Shown here piece after piece: positions 1 to 9,785 of a stretch of DNA of 38,256 nt (positions within the stretch are counted from its first letter, which is position 1; every line of letters begins with the position of its first letter). Made by a program: the position numbers and the translations under genes. Source of the DNA: a virus; the IMG/VR virus record IMGVR_UViG_3300037504_000175, positions 1 to 38,256 of that record. The stretch is one strand, 5' to 3'. The notes under the pieces are model-generated. The model was not told where the DNA came from and made no database searches. It saw nothing but the letters and a program-made list of their open reading frames with translations.

Positions 1-212
1 CCTTGACCCGTGACCAGGGGGTAAATCCTTCGTAGGGTCTTCATTAGGCGGCGGTGGAGGAGTAGGTTCAGGATACGGCCTTGGATCCCTTGACCCGTGA
101 CCAGGGGGTAAATCCTTCGTAGGGTCTTCATTAGGCGGCGGTGGAGGAGTAGGTTCAGGATACGGCCTTGGATCCCTTGACCCGTGACCAGGGGGTAAAT
201 CCTTCGTAGGGT
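1..212 (-). repeat. 87-bp in-frame tandem repeat
   Basis: Copies start at 1, 88 and 175 (period 87 bp, 29 codons); the third is partial. They encode the Pro-rich unit of the overlapping CDS. Adjacent copies look identical or nearly so, which implies recent expansion. A diverged copy of the same unit lies at about 640-700. The array may extend beyond the window start. Confidence 0.9.
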
Positions 213-2076
213 CTCCCGTAGTCTGCTTCGGCGGTTCATAGCCTATCATAGATGACGTTGGCAATGTGGATGCAGGATTACTCATGGATGCTCTTGCATT
301 AACCGGCTGTCCAAGCATAGAGCCTTGTGCCGGTGCTGTCATACTGGCTCCTGTAGTACTACCTAATGCCTGATTTGACGTATTACCTTGTAGCGTATTG
401 TTCGGAAGATGCGTCATCGCTGTTGCGCTATTAAGTAATTGATTCATATCGCCAATGTTCATACCGAAAACAGCTGATTCCCTTTGCATATCTCCAATAG
501 CAGGGTTCACATTCACCGGTTGATTTTGTTGGTCTGGTGCACGGCCTGGTTGTTCTATCGGTGATGGAAATGCAGGATTTTGCATAGGTGGCCGTGTAGG
601 TGTTTGCTGTGGCGGCGGTGGAGTCGTGTCTAAAAACGGATCCCTTGACCCGTGACCAGGGGGCAAATCCCTCGTAGGGTCTCCCGTAGTCTGCTTCGGC
701 GGCTCATATCCTATCATAGATGACGTAGGATTGTTATGTAGAGTTCTACTCGGCTCCGGCGGTTCATAGCCTATCATAGATGACGTAGGTGATGGAAATG
801 CAGGATTTTGCATAGGTGGCCGTGTAGGTGCATCTGGTGGCAATGTGCCTGCTAATCCTTCTATAGCACTCTGCAATAATCCACGTAATGGTCTGTATCT
901 ATCGCCCCTTCTAACAGACATTAGTGTGCCACCCATGCCACTATATGCCATGTCACGAGATGTGGCGTTAGGATTGCTTACAGACATCAATGTGCCACCC
1001 ATACCGCTGTACGCTGCACCATTAAGTGTCCCACCTATACCTTCTTGTGCAGCCCTCTCTAATTCATCACCTTCTCCACCTACTGTTATATTACCATACA
1101 TATCCTGCACACGCTGTGCTTCATTTGTATCTCGCCAATTTCCAAAAGCGCCCGAAAAAAGCGGGTCATTAGGGTCTGGCGTATAAAGTTGAAAATTGTA
1201 TTCAGGTATTTGAAATTCTGGTGTTTCAGGGCCTTTCCACAGCGGATTATTAATATCTATCTCTGGTATATCAGGCTCATAAGTATACTCTTCGGCATAT
1301 TCCTCACCGCCGACATCACCGCCAGGTGTGCCGTCACCACCGCTACCTGACGTTCCGGTCAATCTTTCAATTTCAGTTTGTCTATCGACCCCCGAAGAAA
1401 TATCTTCAGGATTATAATCATATGCGTTTTGTATTTTGGTAGGATCGGCTTGATAAAGATCGCCAATAATCTTTATGTATTCTTCATCGGGGTCTTCTCC
1501 CATAATTAACTGACTTCGTACGGTTTTTTCGCCTAAACTATCTTCTGCATAATTAGCAGCTTTTGTAGCATCAAGTATTTCTTGAGGACTATATCCTTCT
1601 CGCTCCATCCATCGCCCTAAATCGCCTTCTTTGGCAAGATTGCCCCCAGCTTCTGCATATCGGGTCAAGGCTCCACGAATAGTATCCCAGCCAGTTGGAG
1701 CGCCATACGCATCTATGCTTTCACCCGTTTCCACATTGAACCGTGTTGCTGCCCTGTCATATGCAGCTATTTCATCTTCTGTGCCTTTACCTGACGCTAC
1801 ACGTTCATACGCATCATATGCACTATCTAAACTCTGTAAATAATCTGTAGCTTGTTCAGACGTTATATCGCCACTTTCATACATAGCAATAGCTTCGTCA
1901 GCAGTAGCAGGTATTGCCTCATTATTGGGTGACGGTATAAATAAGTCTTCAGGGATAAATTCACTGATTACATAATTTGTAAAATTACCTATGTTCTGTG
2001 CTCGCTCTTTAACTTGCGGATTATCAAGTGATTCCTCGTAAAAATCCTGAGCGGCACTAGGTGTAAAGAAAGCCAT
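1..2076 (-). CDS. Proline-rich repetitive phage protein (3' end outside window)
   Basis: An open frame of 692 codons begins at ATG 2076 and runs off the window without a stop. GAGGTA lies 8 bases upstream of the start. The N-terminal ~400 residues are acidic and look globular or helical; a GSGGDGTPGGDVGGEE linker follows, then repeated GYSGMGGTLMSV-like segments, and the last ~280 visible residues are low-complexity, rich in Pro, Gln and Asn, with tandem repeats containing DPTKDLPPGHGSRDP and EPTPPPPPNED. It is the last visible gene of the late operon, downstream of the adaptor and nozzle genes, so a virion, ejection or tail role is plausible by position only. I do not recognise the family. 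The repetitive tail may be exposed or disordered. Confidence 0.8.
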   Translation of the reverse strand, partial: MAFFTPSAAQDFYEESLDNPQVKERAQNIGNFTNYVISEFIPEDLFIPSPNNEAIPATADEAIAMYESGDITSEQATDYLQSLDSAYDAYERVASGKGTEDEIAAYDRAATRFNVETGESIDAYGAPTGWDTIRGALTRYAEAGGNLAKEGDLGRWMEREGYSPQEILDATKAANYAEDSLGEKTVRSQLIMGEDPDEEYIKIIGDLYQADPTKIQNAYDYNPEDISSGVDRQTEIERLTGTSGSGGDGTPGGDVGGEEYAEEYTYEPDIPEIDINNPLWKGPETPEFQIPEYNFQLYTPDPNDPLFSGAFGNWRDTNEAQRVQDMYGNITVGGEGDELERAAQEGIGGTLNGAAYSGMGGTLMSVSNPNATSRDMAYSGMGGTLMSVRRGDRYRPLRGLLQSAIEGLAGTLPPDAPTRPPMQNPAFPSPTSSMIGYEPPEPSRTLHNNPTSSMIGYEPPKQTTGDPTRDLPPGHGSRDPFLDTTPPPPQQTPTRPPMQNPAFPSPIEQPGRAPDQQNQPVNVNPAIGDMQRESAVFGMNIGDMNQLLNSATAMTHLPNNTLQGNTSNQALGSTTGASMTAPAQGSMLGQPVNARASMSNPASTLPTSSMIGYEPPKQTTGDPTKDLPPGHGSRDPRPYPEPTPPPPPNEDPTKDLPPGHGSRDPRPYPEPTPPPPPNEDPTKDLPPGHGSR
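233..831 (-). repeat. Dispersed in-frame repeats (SSMIGYEPP and RPPMQNPAFPSP units)
   Basis: The unit encoding SSMIGYEPP occurs near 236, 703 and 763. A second unit of about 43 bp encoding RPPMQNPAFPSP occurs at about 561 and 789. The repeats are in frame with the CDS and interleaved with single-copy sequence, so this is internal duplication within one gene, not a mobile element. Confidence 0.8.
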
Positions 2077-2134
2077 AATTTACCTCATTCTACGGTTTAC
2101 TTGCTCAACCATTTCTCGCCTCAATATCTATTCG

Positions 2135-3025
2135 TTATTCGGAATTAGTTTCGTCTGCTTTAATTCGTGGATTCAACATTGCGAGTTCCATCGTTACTTG
2201 ATTGTTATAATATTGTGAAAGTTGCGGTTTATTTACAATAGCAAATAATTCAGCCGCAGCAAGGCTTATCTCATATTCATGAAACGTGGGGTTGAGTTCG
2301 CTTGTTATGCCTGATAAGTTGCTATATTTGAATGTGTCAGTTATAAATCGTATCTGATTACCCGTCGCAAATGTGCCACTTGATGACGGTGAGACTGTCA
2401 CGAGGCGGTCGTCTGAACCGCCTGCATAATCATAGTCTGTTATTACATGATATTCTTCTTGTTCAACATGATATATAACCGTTCCATTGTACGTATCGTC
2501 AGTAGCCGCTATGCCTGTAAACGAATCAAGCGAAAACTGTGTCGCACTTGCACCGGCACTCAATGCAGTTACATCAAAGTTGTAATACGCATCATCCGGA
2601 ACTTTCATGTATCGCACATCTATGGCTGTAATTGTAGTCGGCAAAACCTTTATCGAGTCTGCGAACAGATAATATGTTGGTTGTCCATAATACCCTGCTG
2701 TAGATGCCGCCGCGTCCCTGAAATAGTCACGGGTATCACCTGTAACCATCCAGTCTCCGTCATTCTCCTTGACACCGAGTATACCCGTTTTACCTCGCAA
2801 TACATTATACGATAAATCGCTTAATGATAACGATCCGGAAGTAAGTGACTTGTTCTCATCTGTGTATGCTAATGTGTCCTCAAGATATGGCAATGGTATA
2901 AGCCGTGCCAATTTGTACCGTGCGTTATTCAGCGCATCTACATATGGTTCTACCGTATCGAACTTGCCACTATCATCATCTTCTAATCTACGCCGTAACT
3001 GCTCTACCTGCTCCGATATAGTCAT
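2135..3025 (-). CDS. Phage head-tail adaptor-like structural protein
   Basis: 296 residues. A charged helical N-terminus (MTISEQVEQLRRRLEDD) precedes a beta-rich middle with an SxGxSATQFSLDSFTGI segment, typical of small Ig- or adaptor-like phage proteins, and a helical C-terminus (EISLAAAELFAIVNKPQLSQ). Its start almost abuts the stop of the nozzle-like gene, so the two are probably co-transcribed. Position among virion genes and fold character suggest an adaptor or connector component; this is inference. A similar Gly/Ser beta insert is found in the 7378-8343 protein, suggesting related architecture. Confidence 0.6.
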   Translation of the reverse strand: MTISEQVEQLRRRLEDDDSGKFDTVEPYVDALNNARYKLARLIPLPYLEDTLAYTDENKSLTSGSLSLSDLSYNVLRGKTGILGVKENDGDWMVTGDTRDYFRDAAASTAGYYGQPTYYLFADSIKVLPTTITAIDVRYMKVPDDAYYNFDVTALSAGASATQFSLDSFTGIAATDDTYNGTVIYHVEQEEYHVITDYDYAGGSDDRLVTVSPSSSGTFATGNQIRFITDTFKYSNLSGITSELNPTFHEYEISLAAAELFAIVNKPQLSQYYNNQVTMELAMLNPRIKADETNSE

Positions 3026-3026
3026 G

Positions 3027-6000
3027 TTAGCTCTTCTCCGCTTCTAATATAATTTCATGTATTTCAAGATCATTAGTAGATGCACTATTTTCTTCGACCT
3101 CAATACTAAACTTCTCACCATTTGCTCGTATTGGCTTACGTACTCGTGTTATAGATGAAGATGCGGGGTATGATATAACACGGCTTGTTGGAATTATGTT
3201 GCCTGAATATGTATAAGTGTTTATGCCATATACAGTTGTGAAAGATTCGTCTTCAGTATACACAGTACCGTTATAAGAAACACTATCACTTAACACAGTG
3301 TATGATATGCCACCGACAAGGTCACCACTAGCAACCGTAGTCTCGCCATCTATATAGATACGCATTGTTAATGCTGCACCTGATTTGTAATTCAACCACA
3401 CATAACGTATAGTTTCAGGGCGTTCGTATGATATTACAAAGCGTTTTGATTTTATTTTACCTGTTGTTTGCCCTTGAGCTACACTCTCATCAAGCGTATA
3501 TATACGATAATCCGAATCATTATAAAATGCACGCCCAATTGCCTGCCCGTTCTCATCTTCAGTCATCAGGTCAATATCAAGGTCGCTTGTTATCTCACGC
3601 CATCTATTCTTATTTATATCATATGCCCAATATTCAGAACCAAGTTCAAATACCATTTCGGCTTTAGAAGGATCAAATATAGACTCTACATTCTCTTTCT
3701 GTGTACGTGTAAGGTCATTGAACACGTCATATATAGGGTCTGATATACGCGCCTGCTTGATTTGTGATGCATCAGCTTCAGCAAGGTCATTCGGATTTAA
3801 TCTATATATACCATCCTCATATATCACATAAAGATTATTGGTCTGGTCATTATATCCTTCATCGGCAAGGTTGCCAATACCGGCACGTGACTCGATTACA
3901 TTCCATGCAGCAGGGTTATCTGGCGCTGATTTTACATTTAGAATTATTAACGATTGTTCGTTCATGAATACAGGATTACCAAACAAGTCAGCAATTCCGG
4001 TCTCATCACCTTGTGCGTTTAAACGTATAAAGTTACTTACAGGTGTTACGTCGTACTGCTGTAACTCACTGTACACCAACGAGTTATCACGTTGTTCGTT
4101 TTCACCGCCAGGGTCAAGAACAACATCACCGTACTGGAATAGCCTGTTTGCAATAATCTTACCATAACGCCCGTTAACCTTTATTGATGTTTCGCCTTCA
4201 AGCGGTGAAGCTGCACCTTCAATAAGGTTGTTGTCGAATACAGCAGCACGTATATCATTATACACCTTTTCTTTAGCGTTGTATATTTGCTCAATATGAG
4301 CGCCTGTAAGGGCTACGTTGTATAGCGATACTTCATCAAGTGTACCCTCTCCATATGACGAAACACCGTTCCATCCCATCATCATCACACCATCATATAC
4401 ATTACCAAAACTTAACGATTTCACAGCCACCGAGTCGCCGTCAATATAATATTTGACAACGCTATTATTGTGGGTGATAGCAAAATGATGCCATGTACCA
4501 TTGACCTTATCAGCATCGACCGTGTGTGTCACGCCGCCACCAGTGTTTGTAAAATAATCCCACCCGCGATCATCTCCTATCCATGATGAAAACAAAGAAG
4601 AAGAACCGTCACTTTTATGTATAAAGGGACTATGTGTGTCCTCTGATCTGTTGTATCGCATCCAATACGATAGAGTAAGTTGATCTTCAATTCCTAATGG
4701 ATTAGTACCTATTCGGATATAGTCATCTGTACCGTCAAAATACTTTGCTGAGCCGGTCGTGCCCGCTGTGTCGGCAGCATTGTAGTTTCGACCATTGTTG
4801 CCGTTGTTTGTATTATCATATGCCGTACTGTCATCAAAGCTCCAATATGCCACTAACCCATCATCGTATTCCTCATACCAATACGTACCATCAGCCGCCC
4901 CCATAATGACGTGATAATGATCACGGAATCCCTCATCTATAGTAGCGTCTATCTGTATTGCTTTCTCAAAGTTACGTGTTGTTGCATATTCAGGGGTTTC
5001 ATCATGGAACACTGTACCAGTCGTAGTCGCCGAATACGGTTCATTAATCGTTATCGTGCGTTGAGAAGTCGAATCAACCACATACAGCGTATCAGTGTAT
5101 GTTGCCGCAAAATTAATGTATAATACATCGCCAATTTCGAGATGCCCGAGTCCAAGCCCCCACAATGTTGCTCTACCCGCACTATTTGTCACCGAATCGA
5201 ATGTTGCATCGGCAATATTAATATCGTCTATATCAATCACACCACCGTAAAGCGTGTTGTTTTCTACGTTGTTTTCTGTTATAACAACATCGTCACCCGA
5301 ATACATACCGGTAGAATCACCGTCAACAGACGTATTTACAGACGACACTGTTCTGTATAATACCCATGCATCAGACCAGTTGCTCTCAAAATCAGTGTTG
5401 CAGTCGGTCGAATCCGCATCAATGTAAAATATATCGTTACCTGTTCCATCAGGATTTTCAATCTTAATACTATTTACACCGTCATGGATAGTATATGTAG
5501 TCCCTGCTGAAGTAGTAAAGCTATACGATGATAATGCTGGGATATAGCATGCTCTATCACCACTTGATGCTTTAACACTGTCACGATATGGCACAGTGGG
5601 TCTGAAACGCAATCTATCGACAGTTATGAGCTTATTGTACCCTGTGAGGTTATCCGATGAACGGTATAGTACATTAGATGTAATACGTTCATTCACATCA
5701 GCCGTATCACCTATATCTACAGTGAGTTTACCCATAGCTCCATCGCCAAGCTGTGCGGAAAATGGTACGCCGACAAGCCCCTCTTCAATACCGTCATATT
5801 GTGCGGAAAAGCGATAGAATACAGTGTCATCCATTGTGCCGGTGTGTGTTAGCTCATCGACAGTCACGTCAAATGTAGGCGTTTCAGGTGTAGCGGTATC
5901 ATCATAAAAATCAGCAGTGGGGATGTATAGGCTATCGAATAGTGTACGGTCAATGTAGCCGTACCAGATAGGTTTCGCTTCGTTACCGCTTATTTCGCCT

Positions 6001-7373
6001 ACATCACCTGGGAGTATGCGTAATATTTCATTGGCTTGGAATATTGGGTTGCTGGCGTCTTTGTGGTAATAGGTTTGATTTAAGTTTAGAGAGTCAAGTT
6101 CCCCTGAATTAATGGCTTGATATACTAAAACTGAACCGGCAGATGTTATTACAGGCATAATCACGCTATGGTTACCATCAAATTTGTTGCTGTCATATGT
6201 ATAAAGATTATCCGCGCTATCGGCATAAGTAGCTGTATTGGCATACAAAAAAGAAGACTTACGGAATCTTGTCGCATAAACGGTATCGCCCTCTAACGTG
6301 TAAAAAGACGAGACAAATCCAACTTCTTGAAAGTAACGATAGCTTAATCCGTCATCTGTGCTTATATATATGTCGCTGCCTGATGTAGAACCTAAGTATA
6401 TTACAGATGTGCTTGTATCTTCGTAAATAGCATCTATCTGTGCAGCAATTGACTCATCATCAATCGTTGTCCATGACAACCCATCGTCAGTAGACCTATA
6501 CATATTATAAGACGCATCACCACTTAAAATAGTGCCGGAGCTTAGTTGTTCGAGTGAGGTAATACTATAACCTGTACTTAAAACAGTTTCAAAAGTATAA
6601 CCATCATCTGTTGAACGATAAATGTTTCCTGATAAATCAGCAGCTAAAAGAGTGTTTGAGCTGGTATAGAGCAACTCATCTATGTCAATATTATTACCAA
6701 AAGCATCGTATCTAATAGCAAATGTTTTTCCACTATCTGTGCTCGCAAACAAAACACCATATTCAATGGGGAATGCCTCTATATTTTCACCACCGACAAA
6801 TATTGTCGCTTCATCTTTACTCTCAATAGCTCCCCAAATGTAATCGATAGCTCCACTAATCTGGTACAACACCGTATCAGATGTTGCACCATAATCAGTA
6901 GACCTGAATACGCTAGCAGCATACAGCCCATAGATATAACCGCTACCAACATATATTATTTCTTTACCAAATCCATTTGGGTACGTGGGTGCAGATGTAG
7001 AGGTGAAAGATAGGCCCCCATCATCAGAATATTTGTAAACTGAATTATGTTGCGGTATGACAAAAATTAATGTATCACTTATTGCTTCTGAATCAACGCA
7101 GAAACCACCTAAATTAGTGGAGTCATTAAAAACTTCAAACCATCGCGCATTTAATTTTGTTCCCCACCCAAACGTCTTCTCAAGTACACTCCCCGTTGTT
7201 GACCGCATGTTCTCCATTTCCTGAAATACTTCAGGCGGTAAGTCTTCAGGGTCATCAAACGTGTTTACACCGGCAAATTGCTTTATACTCAAAGCAATTG
7301 TATCACCGTATACTATTGCAACGGTTATAAATAGCGCAATAATTATATATGTTATAGCGATGTTTTTACGCAT
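3027..7373 (-). CDS. Giant nozzle-like tail protein with BNR repeats and LamG domain
   Basis: 1448 residues from ATG 7373, chosen because GGAGA precedes it and it begins 5 bases after the upstream stop; a longer frame to 7430 overlaps that gene. Residues 1-23 form a signal-peptide-like hydrophobic segment (MRKNIAITYIIIALF...). The next ~50 residues (IKQFAGVNTFDDPEDLPPE) and the C-terminal third (NSLVYSELQQYD, EQSLIILNV, NNLYVIYEDGIYRLNP) resemble podovirus nozzle/stabilisation proteins. Between them lie about five Asp-box (BNR) motifs such as STDSGKTF and STDDGYTF in the first ~370 residues, and a LamG/concanavalin-like domain (GLVAYWSFDDS ... GTLDEVSLYNVALTG) at about 850-1050. It probably forms the tail tip with glycan-binding modules. 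The domain mosaic is odd for a nozzle protein. Confidence 0.75.
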   Translation of the reverse strand: MRKNIAITYIIIALFITVAIVYGDTIALSIKQFAGVNTFDDPEDLPPEVFQEMENMRSTTGSVLEKTFGWGTKLNARWFEVFNDSTNLGGFCVDSEAISDTLIFVIPQHNSVYKYSDDGGLSFTSTSAPTYPNGFGKEIIYVGSGYIYGLYAASVFRSTDYGATSDTVLYQISGAIDYIWGAIESKDEATIFVGGENIEAFPIEYGVLFASTDSGKTFAIRYDAFGNNIDIDELLYTSSNTLLAADLSGNIYRSTDDGYTFETVLSTGYSITSLEQLSSGTILSGDASYNMYRSTDDGLSWTTIDDESIAAQIDAIYEDTSTSVIYLGSTSGSDIYISTDDGLSYRYFQEVGFVSSFYTLEGDTVYATRFRKSSFLYANTATYADSADNLYTYDSNKFDGNHSVIMPVITSAGSVLVYQAINSGELDSLNLNQTYYHKDASNPIFQANEILRILPGDVGEISGNEAKPIWYGYIDRTLFDSLYIPTADFYDDTATPETPTFDVTVDELTHTGTMDDTVFYRFSAQYDGIEEGLVGVPFSAQLGDGAMGKLTVDIGDTADVNERITSNVLYRSSDNLTGYNKLITVDRLRFRPTVPYRDSVKASSGDRACYIPALSSYSFTTSAGTTYTIHDGVNSIKIENPDGTGNDIFYIDADSTDCNTDFESNWSDAWVLYRTVSSVNTSVDGDSTGMYSGDDVVITENNVENNTLYGGVIDIDDINIADATFDSVTNSAGRATLWGLGLGHLEIGDVLYINFAATYTDTLYVVDSTSQRTITINEPYSATTTGTVFHDETPEYATTRNFEKAIQIDATIDEGFRDHYHVIMGAADGTYWYEEYDDGLVAYWSFDDSTAYDNTNNGNNGRNYNAADTAGTTGSAKYFDGTDDYIRIGTNPLGIEDQLTLSYWMRYNRSEDTHSPFIHKSDGSSSLFSSWIGDDRGWDYFTNTGGGVTHTVDADKVNGTWHHFAITHNNSVVKYYIDGDSVAVKSLSFGNVYDGVMMMGWNGVSSYGEGTLDEVSLYNVALTGAHIEQIYNAKEKVYNDIRAAVFDNNLIEGAASPLEGETSIKVNGRYGKIIANRLFQYGDVVLDPGGENEQRDNSLVYSELQQYDVTPVSNFIRLNAQGDETGIADLFGNPVFMNEQSLIILNVKSAPDNPAAWNVIESRAGIGNLADEGYNDQTNNLYVIYEDGIYRLNPNDLAEADASQIKQARISDPIYDVFNDLTRTQKENVESIFDPSKAEMVFELGSEYWAYDINKNRWREITSDLDIDLMTEDENGQAIGRAFYNDSDYRIYTLDESVAQGQTTGKIKSKRFVISYERPETIRYVWLNYKSGAALTMRIYIDGETTVASGDLVGGISYTVLSDSVSYNGTVYTEDESFTTVYGINTYTYSGNIIPTSRVISYPASSSITRVRKPIRANGEKFSIEVEENSASTNDLEIHEIILEAEKS

Positions 7374-7377
7374 ATAA

Positions 7378-8343
7378 TCAATATCTCCGTTTGTTCGGGA
7401 CAAATTGTAACGGTCTACTCTCTGAATCAAGCGTCATTATATCACGTTTTGTTTTCATAGCCATTGGTATAACGTGTGACTGAAATGCCTGTATGCTTTG
7501 AGGTGACATTGCACTTGCAAATTCAGGGTACACCTCTACAGCCAAATTAAACTTAAGGCATCGTATCCATTCATCAGGGAAATCTGCATCCGTATCAGTC
7601 CCTTTGAATATATCAATCGGCATCCTCGCACTCAACCGTAACTGCTGATTACTCACATTTGACGGTCTCCATACGTATAGCGTACCATTTGTTATCGTAG
7701 GGTCATAATATACCTGTAGTGTTGTGCCTTCTGTATATTTGTCAAATTGCTCGAAATATCTATCGTCTGAAACAACCTCAATTAATATCTCATCGTCTGC
7801 TGACCGTCTACGTGTCGCATCGTATATATCTATAGGCCTATTAATAATAGTTGTATATGCGTATACCTCATTGCCCGATGCGGTATCTCCTGTCAAAGAT
7901 GCTGTCAACGTTATTGTTGATCCTGATGGCGCTCCATTTACCGTAGTCCATTGTATAGTGTTATCGTCTAACACAATACCTATATTGTCACCGTCTGATA
8001 TTCCTGTTATACTATCTACAGTTATTGTCGAATCACCCGAAGAAGCAGCAGCGCTCAACTCTGTCTCTACAAACGATTCTGTGGCATGGTCTCCTGTCGG
8101 GCCGAGACTATATGACTGCTTATTACCTTTTTGCAGAAACACATATATATCTTTAACTTGCCATCTGCCAACACCTGTTTTTTGCCAATGCACTATCATT
8201 TGATTTAATGCATCTACAATATTCTTATATTTTTCAGGCGATACGGCACGAGTAGCTTCATCATCACCGAGTAGTAAACGCAGTGCACCATTGACTATCG
8301 TATTTGCTGTTTTTGTTAAAGTTACCTCACCGGAAGTAGCCAT
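7378..8343 (-). CDS. Head-tail adaptor / gp4-like tail accessory protein
   Basis: 321 residues. The N-terminus is helical (TANTIVNGALRLLLGDDEA ... ALNQMIVHWQKTG), as in P22 gp4-like packaged-DNA-stabilising adaptors. A beta-rich insert at about 95-155 (STITVDSITGISDGDNIGI) follows, then a conserved-looking C-terminal part (RPIDIYDATRRRSADDE, PDEWIRCLKFNLAVEV). It sits immediately upstream of the nozzle-like gene, which matches the gp4 to gp10 order of short-tailed phages. The assignment rests on motif memory and synteny, not on a search. Confidence 0.65.
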   Translation of the reverse strand: MATSGEVTLTKTANTIVNGALRLLLGDDEATRAVSPEKYKNIVDALNQMIVHWQKTGVGRWQVKDIYVFLQKGNKQSYSLGPTGDHATESFVETELSAAASSGDSTITVDSITGISDGDNIGIVLDDNTIQWTTVNGAPSGSTITLTASLTGDTASGNEVYAYTTIINRPIDIYDATRRRSADDEILIEVVSDDRYFEQFDKYTEGTTLQVYYDPTITNGTLYVWRPSNVSNQQLRLSARMPIDIFKGTDTDADFPDEWIRCLKFNLAVEVYPEFASAMSPQSIQAFQSHVIPMAMKTKRDIMTLDSESRPLQFVPNKRRY

Positions 8344-8350
8344 TGTATTA

Positions 8351-8929
8351 TTATCCTATCTGTACGCGGTCAGGACAGCCGACCTCTATATTGCCGTTTG
8401 TTGCGCTTCCTACCCACACCGATGTAACAGTGTAAAACGCTTTTCGAGTGTATTCTGTTTGACCTGCACCTGGGCCTCGTATCGACTCTTGCACGTCACC
8501 GTTACCTGAATCTTTTCCTTTGATTAATATATCGTATGTATTATTATCATTATCTGAATATACGGAAACTCGCCGTGATGTAGGCATTGTAGCCACTCCA
8601 CCACTGGCGAGTGCTCCGTTTATCGTTAAAGTGCCGCTCGCTGCCGTGCTTTGAGCTTGGCATATACCGTCTCTGTCTGCACCTGTTTCTGTTGTTACAG
8701 CTTCCGGACGTGCCTTTTTTATGATGACATGTGTATTCCGTAAGTCAATCTCTAATAGTGGGTCTTTCGGATCGTAGTTCTTTGCTACTACCTGTTTCCC
8801 ATCCCATGTTTCAAGACGTTCTTCTATCGGATATACTTTACCATCTACATCATCTACGAACAGAGCCTTCTGTTTCGGTACGACAAAGCCTTTACTTGGT
8901 TTATGCCCTTTCGACACTTTATCTGACAT
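8351..8929 (-). CDS. Unknown virion-associated protein
   Basis: 192 residues, 7 bases upstream of the adaptor gene and in the same operon. A basic, lysine-rich N-terminus (MSDKVSKGHKPSKGF) is followed by a segment on DPKDPLLEIDLRNTHVIIKK and a beta-rich C-terminal half with Gly/Thr-rich strands (TLTINGALASGGVATM). Composition and position suggest a small structural or decoration protein. I do not recognise a family. Confidence 0.6.
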   Translation of the reverse strand: MSDKVSKGHKPSKGFVVPKQKALFVDDVDGKVYPIEERLETWDGKQVVAKNYDPKDPLLEIDLRNTHVIIKKARPEAVTTETGADRDGICQAQSTAASGTLTINGALASGGVATMPTSRRVSVYSDNDNNTYDILIKGKDSGNGDVQESIRGPGAGQTEYTRKAFYTVTSVWVGSATNGNIEVGCPDRVQIG

Positions 8930-8940
8930 TGGTTATGTTG

Positions 8941-9717
8941 TTACCTTTCTTGGAATGCACCGATGTTGTCTATCCACATATGAGCCGTTTCGGCGCTTGA
9001 TGTGTCCCAACGGGCTATGACACCAAATATTGCTGCCAAATCCTCGTCAAAAGGCACATTGCTTGTGTCTACAGAACCTACCATGTCACCCGACAGGTAC
9101 GCCTGTACAGACGCCGCACCATCATAATAAAATCCGATGTCATAGTATGTACTATCTGATGCTGTGGTCACCGATACCGTAGAACCTGTACTGTCATCGT
9201 ATACGGCAAGTACAAGGCTTGTTCCGATACCCTTGTGAAAATAAATGCCATCACGGACTACGCCAAGACTGTCTGTGTTTGTCTCTAATGCGAAATCATA
9301 AATTCCGCAAAAGAACTCGGTGCTATCTACATCACCAATCTTTACTCGCGATGTGAACCACACCTCTTTACCAGAGTTAAACTGAAAATTGTCTTTTGAC
9401 GTCTGTATCAAATATGTAGAACGATACGCCGTAGAGGTATCGGCCTGCACAAGCAGTTCACCGTATTGATTGTCTTGCAATGCAAGAGTCTTCGCGGCTA
9501 CCTGCGATACACTATCCCAGTCCGCAAGTGTAAAGAAATAGAAATCTTCATAAAAACCACTTACGTCATTCGGATTACTTGTCATGAAATTACCGAACAA
9601 GTCAGTCTGATCATCTGTACTAATTCCGTTAGGGAAACGAGTTGTAAGGTCTCCCGCAAAAACAATACTGGACAACAACATAACCACAATAACGGCATAC
9701 AACGGTAAATGCTTCAT
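8941..9717 (-). CDS. Secreted-type beta-sandwich protein in virion operon
   Basis: 258 residues. The first 21 form a clear signal peptide (MKHLPLYAVIVVMLLSSIVFA, then GD). The mature part alternates beta strands with aromatic and Asp/Ser-rich turns (ADWDSVSQVAAKTLALQDNQYGELLV, EVWFTSRVKIGDVDSTEFFCGIYD), which suggests a concanavalin-like jelly roll. It lies between the coat and adaptor genes. A signal peptide on a gene in the head module is unusual. Possibilities are a protein that rides on the virion surface or one exported before lysis; function unknown. Confidence 0.65.
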   Translation of the reverse strand: MKHLPLYAVIVVMLLSSIVFAGDLTTRFPNGISTDDQTDLFGNFMTSNPNDVSGFYEDFYFFTLADWDSVSQVAAKTLALQDNQYGELLVQADTSTAYRSTYLIQTSKDNFQFNSGKEVWFTSRVKIGDVDSTEFFCGIYDFALETNTDSLGVVRDGIYFHKGIGTSLVLAVYDDSTGSTVSVTTASDSTYYDIGFYYDGAASVQAYLSGDMVGSVDTSNVPFDEDLAAIFGVIARWDTSSAETAHMWIDNIGAFQER

Positions 9718-9785
9718 TGTAATGTCCTTTCATTAATGTAAGCGGCTATATCTAATACGCAGTATAGCCGCTTACGTGTTATGGG

